Counted from the stretch's first letter, positions 7,065-14,909 are shown. The stretch is DNA of 15,008 bases from Ruminiclostridium sp. (GCA_017550775.1 JAFZOA010000428.1:1-15008); one strand, 5' to 3'. Translations and numbers: made by a program. Notes: generated by a model not told the origin, from the letters alone.

Positions 7065-7892
7065 ATGGAAAAATCACTCGACCTCGCGGGTATTTCAAAT
7101 GCCCGCGAGCTCGGCGGCTATGCCGTCGGGGATAAGTACATAAAAAAGGGCGTTCTGCTGCGTACCGGAGGTCTTTCCGGCGCGTCACCCGAGGTGGTGA
7201 AAAAGCTGCGGGACGGGTACCGCGTCCGGGCTGTCGCTGACTTTCGTATGAGCGATGAAGTCAGCGGTCTTCCCGACCCTCAGATACAGGGCGTGAAGAA
7301 CATTCATCTGCCTGTGATCGAAATGGAGGATTACCCCGTTTCGGATCCCGTGCTTTTTGAGGAATATCAGAGATCCGGCGGCGACAGAATGAAGCTGTTT
7401 GAGATGTCATATCGATCGGGCGTGCTGGGTCCGCAGATGTATGTGCGCTTTCTTCTCGGAGAAAGAGGAAAGAGGGCATACAGAGAGTTCTTCCGTATTC
7501 TGCTCGAAGCCGATGAGGGCGCTGTACTCTGGCACTGTACCGACGGCAAGGACAGGACAGGCTGTGCGGCTATGCTGCTGTTATCCGCTCTCGGTGCGAG
7601 CAGAGAGACGATCATACGGGACTATCTGATGACCAACGAATACAACGCCGCGCAGATAGAAGCTGTGCGGAAGAAAGTCTCGGCGTACCCGATGCCGCCG
7701 GAAAAGCTGGAAGCCCTGCTGTTTATGTGCGGAGCTGTTATCGAGAGCTATATGGCAAATGCGATAGATACGCTTGATAAGCACTACGGAAGCGTGGAAG
7801 GCTACCTTGAAAAAGAGCTTGGCGTGGGAACCGCGGAGCTTGAACAACTGAAAGAAAAATATCTCTGTAACGCAGAGATCACAGAAAACTAA
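7065..7892 (+). CDS. CX5R protein tyrosine/serine phosphatase (PF13350-like)
   Basis: 275 aa, cytoplasmic, no signal peptide. The phosphatase signature is HCTDGKDRTG at 157-166, giving nucleophile Cys158 and phosphate-binding Arg164. Upstream elements of the same family are SNARELGGY at 11-19, LLRTGGLS at 31-38 and the VADFRMSDE block at 57-65. Related enzymes (for example Listeria LipA and Mycobacterium PtpB) dephosphorylate phosphotyrosine, phosphoserine or phosphoinositides. The GAGG ribosome site overlaps the stop of the STAS-kinase gene (gap 7 bp), so the two are probably translationally coupled. Coupling to the kinase suggests, but does not prove, that its substrate is what the kinase phosphorylates. 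Confidence 0.9.
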   Translation: MEKSLDLAGISNARELGGYAVGDKYIKKGVLLRTGGLSGASPEVVKKLRDGYRVRAVADFRMSDEVSGLPDPQIQGVKNIHLPVIEMEDYPVSDPVLFEEYQRSGGDRMKLFEMSYRSGVLGPQMYVRFLLGERGKRAYREFFRILLEADEGAVLWHCTDGKDRTGCAAMLLLSALGASRETIIRDYLMTNEYNAAQIEAVRKKVSAYPMPPEKLEALLFMCGAVIESYMANAIDTLDKHYGSVEGYLEKELGVGTAELEQLKEKYLCNAEITEN

Positions 7893-7911
7893 AAAAAGAG
7901 AGAGACTGACA

Positions 7912-9441
7912 ATGATTACTTTGGTGATAGGACTTGTGATCCTTATCGGCGGGGGCTTGCTTTACGGTAAGCTCTGCGAAAAGGTATTCGCGCCCGATGA
8001 CAGAAAAACCCCCGCCTACGCGAATGAAGACGGGGTAGATTACGTTCCGATGAAGAAGTGGAGAAACTGTCTCGTGAACCTGTTGAACATCGCGGGAACG
8101 GGACCCATACTCGGCCCGATACAGGGCATACTTTTCGGCCCGATAGCGTTCATCACTATCCCGATAGGCTGCGTGATAGGCGGCGCTGTCCACGACTACT
8201 TCAACGGCATGATCTGTACCCGTGAGGGCGGCATACAGATGCCGGAAATGATAAAGCGCCACCACAACAAAGGCGTGTTCTGGTTCTTCACGGGGTTTGT
8301 GTGTCTGACGCTGTTCCTGTGCGGAGTGGTGTTCATCTACACTCCGGGAGATATTGCCGCGACCCAGGTCTTCGGCTTCGGCGGCACGGCGGGAGAAGCT
8401 TCCACATGGATTATTTACGGCATTATTTTCGCGTATTATCTGATCGCGACCGTTCTTCCGATAGACAAGATAATCGGTAAGGTATATCCCATACTCGGAG
8501 GCATACTTATACTTTCCGCGCTCGGGATTTTCGTAATGCTGTTCGTGGGCGGTCATCAGCTCGCGGAAGTTTTCGGCGACTGGACGCTCGGCGGATTTGA
8601 CTTCGGCGCATATTTCAGCAGTCAGAACTTTATCCCCACATTCTTCGTGACCGTCGCCTGCGGTATCATGTCGGGCTTCCACGGCTCGCAGACCGCGCTG
8701 GTTTCCCGCACTATCGAAAGTGAGAAGCACGGGAGAATGGCGTTTTACAACATGATGATTGCCGAGGGTTTCATAGCGATGATCTGGGCTGCCGGAACAA
8801 TGGCGGTCATCGGTATCGGTGCCGAGAATGCGGGTATCACCATGCAGCTCACAGACGCGGGCTGGGGATATTTCCAGAGCGTGAACGGCGCGTTGCAGCA
8901 GATCTCTCCCACGAGCGTTGTCGGGGTCATCTGTCGGAATATGCTGGGCAGTATCGGCGGCATTATCGCGATAATCGGCGTTATCATTTTCCCGATAACC
9001 TCGGGCGATACGGCGCTTCGCTCGCTGCGCCTGATGATATCGGAGACATTCCACATCAAACAGAAATCTATAGGCAGCCGTATGCTCCTTGCCGTGCCGA
9101 TATTCGCGCTCGCACTCGGCGTGCTGATATGGGCGAAGAACGACGCGAACGGCTTCAACACGATCTGGAGATATTTCGGCTGGGCAAACCAGACACTTAC
9201 GATATTCGCCACTTCGTCGATAATGATATATCTCATGCGCCGCGGGAAAACAAAGTATCTGTGGATCCCCGCGATACCGCTTGTTTTCTACTCGTTCATC
9301 ACATCGGCGTACATTCTCAGTGCGCCTATCGGTTTATCGCTTGACATGACGGTCGCGTACATTATCGGCGGAGTTCTGGCAGCAGCGATATTCGCGGCTT
9401 CGATATACAGAGGAAGAAAACAATACACGCAAACAAAGTAA
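7912..9441 (+). CDS. cstA: CstA family carbon-starvation transporter, short form
   Basis: 509 aa, strongly hydrophobic throughout with about a dozen membrane spans. The family block GVDYVPMKKW followed by AGTGPILGPIQG and AVHDYFNG near residues 41-105 is diagnostic of CstA (PF02554). E. coli CstA and BtsT are about 700 aa and act as peptide and/or pyruvate:H+ importers; Firmicutes carry this shorter form. Likely substrates here are pyruvate or small peptides (family knowledge, not shown by sequence). It follows the phosphatase by 19 bp with only a weak purine-rich AGAGAG ribosome site, and precedes the SBP-permease gene by 5 bp. CstA genes often follow a two-component system such as BtsSR; here the neighbours are a kinase and phosphatase of other families. 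No late frame damage is visible. Confidence 0.92.
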   Translation: MITLVIGLVILIGGGLLYGKLCEKVFAPDDRKTPAYANEDGVDYVPMKKWRNCLVNLLNIAGTGPILGPIQGILFGPIAFITIPIGCVIGGAVHDYFNGMICTREGGIQMPEMIKRHHNKGVFWFFTGFVCLTLFLCGVVFIYTPGDIAATQVFGFGGTAGEASTWIIYGIIFAYYLIATVLPIDKIIGKVYPILGGILILSALGIFVMLFVGGHQLAEVFGDWTLGGFDFGAYFSSQNFIPTFFVTVACGIMSGFHGSQTALVSRTIESEKHGRMAFYNMMIAEGFIAMIWAAGTMAVIGIGAENAGITMQLTDAGWGYFQSVNGALQQISPTSVVGVICRNMLGSIGGIIAIIGVIIFPITSGDTALRSLRLMISETFHIKQKSIGSRMLLAVPIFALALGVLIWAKNDANGFNTIWRYFGWANQTLTIFATSSIMIYLMRRGKTKYLWIPAIPLVFYSFITSAYILSAPIGLSLDMTVAYIIGGVLAAAIFAASIYRGRKQYTQTK

Positions 9442-9446
9442 AAACT

Positions 9447-12400
9447 ATGAGAAGGAACACCAAAAAAGTCGATATCATTATCGTCACGGTCATTTTGCTG
9501 CTGATCGCGGGCGGTATGCTGTTTGCACTTCTGATGAATAATGAACAGCAGAACAGTTACGTTTCCGCAGACACTAACGGCGACGGGATACTCTCATACA
9601 AGGACTACATAGGAAAACGGATCGGTCTGACGACCGGATCGAGCTTTGAAGATATAGTTGTTGATTATTTCCCTGACAGCGAATATGTTTACATGGAAAG
9701 TGTAAGCGATATGATCGTCGCTCTGGAGCAAAACCATATAGATGCCTTCCTTTCTGATGAACCCAATGCGCGTATGATACATTCAGAGAACAGCAGTCTT
9801 GACTATATAAAACGTCCTCTGGTGAATGACGACTATTCGTTTATGTTCAATAAAGACAGCGAAGGATCCGAGGATTTGCTCCGGCAATTCAATGATTTTC
9901 TCAGGGAGCTCAAAGACAGCGGCAGGTTTGATAAGATGATGGAGAAGTGGTTCGGTCACGACGATCCGGCAAAGACGTTTGACCGCACGCCTTCCTCAGG
10001 TAAGAACGGCGAGTTAGTTGTTGCGGGCGTGCCGAACAATGCTCCGTTCTGTTATTTCCTGAACAATGAGTTTACAGGCTGTGCCGTTGAGATCATAACC
10101 CTTTTCGGGCAGAAATATGAGTACAGCATTAAATTTGAGCAGCCAAATGTAGCGGCACTTATCGCGGGTGTTACATCAGGAAAGTATGACATAGCCATCG
10201 GAAGCATTTCCGTCACCGAGGAACGAAAGGATAGCGCATACTTTTCCGATACAGTGTATAACGGCGGCGTAATGCTTATGGTGAGAGCGGAGGATCTTGC
10301 TTCCGCGGGGATCCGAAGAAAGGCTTCTCTCTCCGACTTTAACGGGAAAACAGCGGGCATTATAACAGGCTCTATGCATGACGCGCTTGTCGGTGAGAAA
10401 CTTCCCGACTCAGAAAGGCTGGAATTCAAAACCTACTCTGATCTGACAGAAGCGCTTTTGGCAGACAAGATCGATTATTTTCTTATGTCGCGCGACGGTC
10501 TTAACGGGCTTATGGCGGAAAATAACAGGATAGGTTTTGTAGATGAGCCGCTGGACAAGCTCGATGTGGGAGCGATCTTTGCCAAAACAGATAAAGGCAG
10601 TAAGATAAGAGCACAGTTCGATGAGTTTATCACCGGATACAAAGCGGACGGTACTCTTGAAAGCATATACGAGTATTGGCGGAGCAGCGAGGCGGACGGC
10701 AAGGGCGTTGATATGAGCGGCCTTACCGGAGAGAACGGCACACTCGTTTTTGCGACTACCGGTGATAAGCCTCCTGTGACTTACGTTGCCAACGGAAGCA
10801 TTGCGGGTACAGATCCGGATATAGCAGCACGTTTCTGTCGGGAGTACGGTTATGACATAAAAGTGGAGATAGTTGACGGCGGCGGGTTTATGTCCGGCAT
10901 GGTAAGCGGTGTTTACGACTTTGCAATGGCGGACTTCGTCATTACCGAGGAACGAAAGGAAAGCGTCGATTTTTCCGTTCCTTACAGCGCGATAGAATTG
11001 TTTGTCACTGCAAGAAAAGAAGATACCGTGAGCGGGGCAGTCAGAACAGAGACGGACGAAGGGGATGACAGACCCGTTCCCGCGATAACATTTGACCGGC
11101 TCAACAATCCGGATTGCTATGTGGGTGTCGGTACAGGCACCGCCGCCATGTTCGCGGTGGAGAAATACCTGCCCGAAGCGACCGAGAAGCAGTTCCCGAC
11201 TTCGCCTGTCGGTTACGAAGCTCTGCGCAACGGAACGATAGACGCATTCGCTTTTGACCGCAGACATATGCAGTTTGCTATCGACAACGGCTACCAGGAC
11301 CTGATGCTGCTTGACGAAAAGCTCGGAGAAGATATTGAAATTGCGGCCGGGATATCGCGATCAACAAAAATACCCGGACTGAAAGACAAGTTAAATAAGT
11401 TTTTGTCGGAGATCAGAGCTGACGGAACGTTCGACGAGATATATACACGCTGGATCATTGACAATGACTATAATGCGCCGGAGATCAACAAAGCGGCATC
11501 GCCGGAATTTACTCTTGTTGTCGGGACCTGCGGATCGATCGAGCCTTACAGCTTTTACTCGGAGAATGCTCTTACAGGCTTTGACATAGAGCTTGCAAAA
11601 AGATTTGCTCTGTGGATGAACGCAGATATCAAATTCAAGGATTTCGATTTCCTCGGTCTCATTGCCGCAGCTCAGTCCGGAGATGTTGACTGCATTTTTG
11701 CGAATCTTAATGTGACGCCGGAACGTCAGGAGGTAATAGATTTCTCCGACCCGATAGAATCTATTGAAAATGCGGTAATGGTGCGGATGTCCTCACTTCC
11801 GGCCGCAAAAGAGCAGACCCCGTGGATAGACAGCATAGTTTCAAGCTTCGAGAAAAACTTTATACGCGAGGAACGTTGGAAGCTGATCGTTGAGGGCATC
11901 GGTACAACCTGTCTGATAACGGCGCTCTCGGCACTGGCAGGTTCGGTGCTTGCGTTCCTGATCTGTATGTTCAGGCGCACAGGAAGTAAGCTCGCAAACG
12001 TTATATCTGATATTTATGTGAAGCTTCTGCAGGGTACGCCGATCGTCGTGTTGCTTATGATACTGTACTATGTCATTCTCGGCAAGTCAGGGCTGGAAGC
12101 GGTATGGGTCGCGGTTATCGGTTTCTCGCTCAACTTCGGTGCATACGCTTCTGAGATCATGCGCTCCGGTATCGAGAGTATCGACCCGGGACAGCGTGAA
12201 GCCGCTCTTGCCCTCGGCTACAGCGAAAATCAGGCATTCTTCCGTTTTATCTTCCCGCAGGCGGTCGTAAGGTTCAAGCCCGTTTACAAGGGTGAGATAG
12301 TTTCGCTTCTGAAAAGCACGTCGATAGTCGGCTATATCGCGATACAGGATCTCACAAAGATGAGCGATATCATCAGAAGCCGCACTTACGAAGCGTTCTT

Positions 12401-12488
12401 CCCGCTTATCGCGACCGCGATCATTTACTTCATTCTTGCGTGGATCATTTCGCTTATATTGAAGCTTTTGCTCAGAAAAGCCGCATAA
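9447..12488 (+). CDS. Multi-SBP amino-acid ABC transporter permease fusion
   Basis: 1013 aa. Order: membrane anchor (about 10-30); EF-hand-like loop DTNGDGILSYKD (42-53); half SBP_bac_3 unit with lobe 2 and terminal helix only (54-170); full SBP (187-412); full SBP (430-670); half SBP with lobe 1 only (687-780); then a HisM/GlnP-type permease (about 810-1013) with the EAA loop REAALALG...P at 917-937. Ligand-carboxylate Arg residues are seen at 260, 503 and 760; the lobe-2 Asp at 104 and 604 is Ser348 in the second unit. The SBPs should sit outside the cell and feed polar amino acids to the permease. L. lactis GlnP is a known precedent for SBPs fused to a permease, with two full SBPs. The expected GlnQ-type ATPase is absent here. 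No clear ribosome site precedes the ATG, only 5 nt from the CstA stop, so coupled translation is likely. Confidence 0.9.
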   Translation: MRRNTKKVDIIIVTVILLLIAGGMLFALLMNNEQQNSYVSADTNGDGILSYKDYIGKRIGLTTGSSFEDIVVDYFPDSEYVYMESVSDMIVALEQNHIDAFLSDEPNARMIHSENSSLDYIKRPLVNDDYSFMFNKDSEGSEDLLRQFNDFLRELKDSGRFDKMMEKWFGHDDPAKTFDRTPSSGKNGELVVAGVPNNAPFCYFLNNEFTGCAVEIITLFGQKYEYSIKFEQPNVAALIAGVTSGKYDIAIGSISVTEERKDSAYFSDTVYNGGVMLMVRAEDLASAGIRRKASLSDFNGKTAGIITGSMHDALVGEKLPDSERLEFKTYSDLTEALLADKIDYFLMSRDGLNGLMAENNRIGFVDEPLDKLDVGAIFAKTDKGSKIRAQFDEFITGYKADGTLESIYEYWRSSEADGKGVDMSGLTGENGTLVFATTGDKPPVTYVANGSIAGTDPDIAARFCREYGYDIKVEIVDGGGFMSGMVSGVYDFAMADFVITEERKESVDFSVPYSAIELFVTARKEDTVSGAVRTETDEGDDRPVPAITFDRLNNPDCYVGVGTGTAAMFAVEKYLPEATEKQFPTSPVGYEALRNGTIDAFAFDRRHMQFAIDNGYQDLMLLDEKLGEDIEIAAGISRSTKIPGLKDKLNKFLSEIRADGTFDEIYTRWIIDNDYNAPEINKAASPEFTLVVGTCGSIEPYSFYSENALTGFDIELAKRFALWMNADIKFKDFDFLGLIAAAQSGDVDCIFANLNVTPERQEVIDFSDPIESIENAVMVRMSSLPAAKEQTPWIDSIVSSFEKNFIREERWKLIVEGIGTTCLITALSALAGSVLAFLICMFRRTGSKLANVISDIYVKLLQGTPIVVLLMILYYVILGKSGLEAVWVAVIGFSLNFGAYASEIMRSGIESIDPGQREAALALGYSENQAFFRFIFPQAVVRFKPVYKGEIVSLLKSTSIVGYIAIQDLTKMSDIIRSRTYEAFFPLIATAIIYFILAWIISLILKLLLRKAA
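10215..10231 (+). repeat. 17-bp direct repeat, copy 1, within the SBP fusion gene
   Basis: ACCGAGGAACGAAAGGA is identical to the copy at 10944-10960. It encodes the TEERK ligand-arginine motif of the first full SBP unit. Identity at synonymous positions hints at internal duplication or gene conversion. Confidence 0.85.
10944..10960 (+). repeat. 17-bp direct repeat, copy 2, within the SBP fusion gene
   Basis: Identical to 10215-10231, encoding TEERK of the second full SBP unit, 729 bp downstream (243 codons, one SBP period). Confidence 0.85.
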
Positions 12489-12526
12489 GTGAGCATTTTA
12501 AACAGATACAGCCCGTGATATATCTC

Positions 12527-12616
12527 ATACCAATGTCACATTTCATGCGTCTTCCCCCGTCTTCGGCGGGGGAAGACGCAAAAAGAATTGTCTGTAGTTT
12601 GAAGAGATATTGGTAT
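12527..12616. repeat. 90-bp nested inverted-repeat element (MITE-like)
   Basis: The ends ATACCAATGTCAC (12527-12539) and GAGATATTGGTAT (12604-12616) are inverted copies matching at 11 of 13 positions. Inside is a perfect 13-bp stem, GCGTCTTCCCCCG (12547-12559) and its complement (12567-12579), with a 7-nt loop TCTTCGG. No T-run follows the inner stem on either strand and no target duplication is evident at the ends. It may be a small non-autonomous mobile or REP-like repeat, or a transcript-end structure. Confidence 0.5.
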
Positions 12617-12640
12617 CACAGACAAAAGAACATAAAGAAA

Positions 12641-12703
12641 CGACCTGTAAATAAAGAACGTCGATCGTTGCTGCTGCAAAACGTCTATAGGTCGGGTCTT
12701 TTT
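12641..12703 (+). terminator. Possible rho-independent terminator of the plus-strand operon
   Basis: CGACCTGTA (12641-12649) pairs with TATAGGTCG (12686-12694) with one G-U, around a 36-nt region that can fold further, and TTTTT follows at 12699-12703. The loop is long and GGTC separates stem and T-run, so it is a weaker than usual terminator. It is the best candidate after the SBP fusion gene. Confidence 0.45.
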
Positions 12704-12866
12704 GCATTTGTACACTATTGCACTGATGCGTAAAAACGGTAATGCTGATTTTTCGTGCAAGCAATATATACAATTGTCTAAGCGCAAATTTGTGCAGTTA
12801 TACAAAGTTTTGAAAAAGCGGAAATCTGCGTCACATTCTACACTTCTCATTCGTTATTTAAACAGA

Positions 12867-12879
12867 AGGTATAATACCT
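12867..12879 (+). promoter_or_regulatory. -10 box inside a perfect palindrome ahead of the LRR gene
   Basis: TATAAT (12870-12875) lies within the 13-bp palindrome AGGTAT-A-ATACCT. The 17-bp upstream position carries only TCATTC, a poor -35, so an activator may be needed. A dimeric regulator bound to the palindrome would block RNA polymerase. Expected start is near 12882, leaving a leader of about 33 nt. Confidence 0.55.
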
Positions 12880-12914
12880 GTCATACAATAAATGCTTGAA
12901 AGAAGAGGGCTTTT

Positions 12915-14873
12915 ATGAAAAGAACAGTACTCAGATCAACAGCGCTGCTTTGTGCGGCGGTAATGCTCGCGTCAGGAGGCACGGTGACTGCGTCCGCCGA
13001 GAAACAGTTCGACAGCTTTTTCACCGAAGCGGGAACACAGTCGGACGCGTATGATATCAGAACGCCGTCGGACAAGATCATAAACGAAGCTGCGAAAAAA
13101 GCCGTGAAGGACGGAAGCGTGTGCATCGCGCTCCGCAAGGATAACAGCTATTCCTTCACCGACGCAGAGTCGGCGAACCATGATATCGTGCTCACCGCCA
13201 CGGCTTCAATGCTAAACAAGCGGTTCTACGAGGAAATGGGCGGCGCGGGCTATTTCGGGAGCTACGATGAGTTCAGGAAGTCCGTTCTTTCGCAGGTAGG
13301 TGCGAAAAGCGAAGCCGACCTTAAGGTCGAGCCGTATTTCGTGTTCATGTTCGCCTATCGGAAGCCCTATGGTGAAGACTCGGAAAACCGGCTCGTCACC
13401 GATGAGAAAGCGGCGGAAAAGGCTTTGCGGAGAATGTTTGAGCTCGCGAAAAACAAAAGCGGCTTCAACAATGCGATAAGCAAGGCTTTCGGAAAAAACG
13501 CGGTAGCGGGCGCGTATGCGGATTGCAGCTATAACGGAAGGTCGGAGGCGACACTTGACATCAGAACGACAAATTCGGAGTTCAAGTATTCGGAGACCGT
13601 TAAACTGAGCTCAGAAACCGGGTTCTACATATACAACACATTTGTGCCGAAGGACACGAAAAAGCTTGTTATCTCCAGCCGCGACGAAGGCACTGTGAAA
13701 TTCCTCACCGACTTTATCCCGGACGACTGCGTGTGGGTGTGCAGCGACGATACCGTCGATTTCGACGACTGCGTTTTCGATATGAAGGAGATACAGAATG
13801 CTCTCCCGGATCTCAAAGAGCTGTATATGTACCAAGCGAGAGTGACGAACGAGAAGTATATCGGGAAGATGACAAAGCTTGAAGCGCTTTCGTACTACCC
13901 TCTCGCCGCGGAGGAGAATTACAGCCGCTTCATCGAAAAGCCGGTCATCAAAAATCCGCCGTTCAGAAAGCTGAAAAAGCTGAAAAAGCTCTGGCTTTAC
14001 GGCGAGTATTCCGACTACAGCTTCCTCGAAAAGATGACGAGCCTTAAAAGCGTGTATGCCGAGCTTCGCAACGAGAAAGCCGCGCCGTCGCTGTTCGGGT
14101 CAAAGTGCGTGACAAAGCTTTACATACAGTGCCCGAAGTTCGATATGACCGGTATCAAAAACATGACCGGGCTGAAAGAACTGGAGATCGACGGCTACGC
14201 CTGTGTTGACGCGAAGGCGATATCCGGAATTAAGAACCTCAGAAAGCTGAAAATAACCGCAAGCGGGACGTTTGATCTGTCGGCGCTGGCAAAGTGCGCA
14301 AAGCTTGAAGACCTGTCGCTGAACGGCGCGGGAACGAAGGACTGGAGCTTCCTTAAAAAGATGAAAAAGCTCGATACGCTTTTCCTCGGCTACATCGACG
14401 TCAAGGACAGCGACATAAAGGGTCTCGGCGTTAAGAATATCGCGCTTTACTACACAAAGAACAGCTTTTCCGTGCTGTCGGAGCTTCCGAAGCTTGAACG
14501 CGCGGACGTAACGGGGCTTAAAGGAAGCATTAACGATTTCAAGGGGTCAAAGACGCTGAAAACATACTATGAGACCTTCGGGGAGGGCGGGGATTACGCC
14601 GTGCTCGCGAAATGCCCGAAGCTCGAAGACATCGGGCTCATGGGCTGTACGGGGAAATTCGATATCAAGGACTTTGTGAGCTGCAAGAAGCTGAAGACGA
14701 TATACCTTAACGGCACGTCGATAACGAACGGCGGGAAGCTTGCGGAGATAAAGACGCTCAGAAGCATAGCGATCTTTTCGTATGATGCCGATCCCGACCT
14801 CGCGGACAAGCTTAAAAAGGCGCTCCCGAAGTGCGAGATCGAAATTAAGCAGGAGCAGTTCTTCCAGAGCTGA
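12915..14873 (+). CDS. Secreted leucine-rich-repeat protein
   Basis: 652 aa. A Sec signal peptide (basic MKRTVLR, hydrophobic LLCAAVMLA, probable cleavage after ASA at residue 28) shows export. Residues about 29-250 form a lysine- and acid-rich globular part that I do not recognise. From about 265 to 645 come irregular leucine-rich repeats of the type L..L.L/Y.....D.S.L..M..L, for example LKKLWLYGEYSDYSFLEKM (356-374), LKELEIDGY (420-428), LEDLSLNG (464-471) and LKTIYLNG (593-600). No sortase motif, dockerin or C-terminal membrane anchor is seen, so it is probably released or loosely bound. AGAGGG lies 5 nt before the ATG. LRR surfaces usually bind proteins or glycans; the target is unknown. 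The next gene, 36 bp on, is also secreted. Confidence 0.85.
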   Translation: MKRTVLRSTALLCAAVMLASGGTVTASAEKQFDSFFTEAGTQSDAYDIRTPSDKIINEAAKKAVKDGSVCIALRKDNSYSFTDAESANHDIVLTATASMLNKRFYEEMGGAGYFGSYDEFRKSVLSQVGAKSEADLKVEPYFVFMFAYRKPYGEDSENRLVTDEKAAEKALRRMFELAKNKSGFNNAISKAFGKNAVAGAYADCSYNGRSEATLDIRTTNSEFKYSETVKLSSETGFYIYNTFVPKDTKKLVISSRDEGTVKFLTDFIPDDCVWVCSDDTVDFDDCVFDMKEIQNALPDLKELYMYQARVTNEKYIGKMTKLEALSYYPLAAEENYSRFIEKPVIKNPPFRKLKKLKKLWLYGEYSDYSFLEKMTSLKSVYAELRNEKAAPSLFGSKCVTKLYIQCPKFDMTGIKNMTGLKELEIDGYACVDAKAISGIKNLRKLKITASGTFDLSALAKCAKLEDLSLNGAGTKDWSFLKKMKKLDTLFLGYIDVKDSDIKGLGVKNIALYYTKNSFSVLSELPKLERADVTGLKGSINDFKGSKTLKTYYETFGEGGDYAVLAKCPKLEDIGLMGCTGKFDIKDFVSCKKLKTIYLNGTSITNGGKLAEIKTLRSIAIFSYDADPDLADKLKKALPKCEIEIKQEQFFQS

Positions 14874-14909
14874 AAACGCTCTAACATCGGTAATGAGAAA
14901 GGACATACA

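Larger units (their letters stand above)
12489..12914. other. 426-bp intergenic region with repeat, terminator and promoter
   Basis: No believable gene lies here; short frames on both strands overlap the inverted repeats. In order it holds a nested inverted-repeat element (12527-12616), a stem with a following T-run (12641-12703), a near-palindrome GCGCAAATTTGTGC at 12782-12795, and a promoter with a palindromic -10 (12867-12879) for the leucine-rich-repeat gene. Confidence 0.6.

Noticed and set aside
7879..9054. 391-codon open frame on the minus strand opposite cstA
   Set aside because: It is charged, low-complexity sequence with no recognisable domain. It lies wholly opposite a clear membrane transporter and is an antisense artefact of its codon use.
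12547..12579. Perfect 13-bp GC-rich hairpin read as a rho-independent terminator
   Set aside because: No T-run follows on either strand (CAAAAAG on plus, ATGAAATG on minus), so I treat it as the core of the inverted-repeat element instead.
12810..12821. 12-mer TTGAAAAAGCGG shared with the promoter at 5773-5784, suggesting a second promoter for the LRR gene
   Set aside because: Here it is followed at 17 bp by ACATTC, a poor -10. The shared 12-mer is probably chance.
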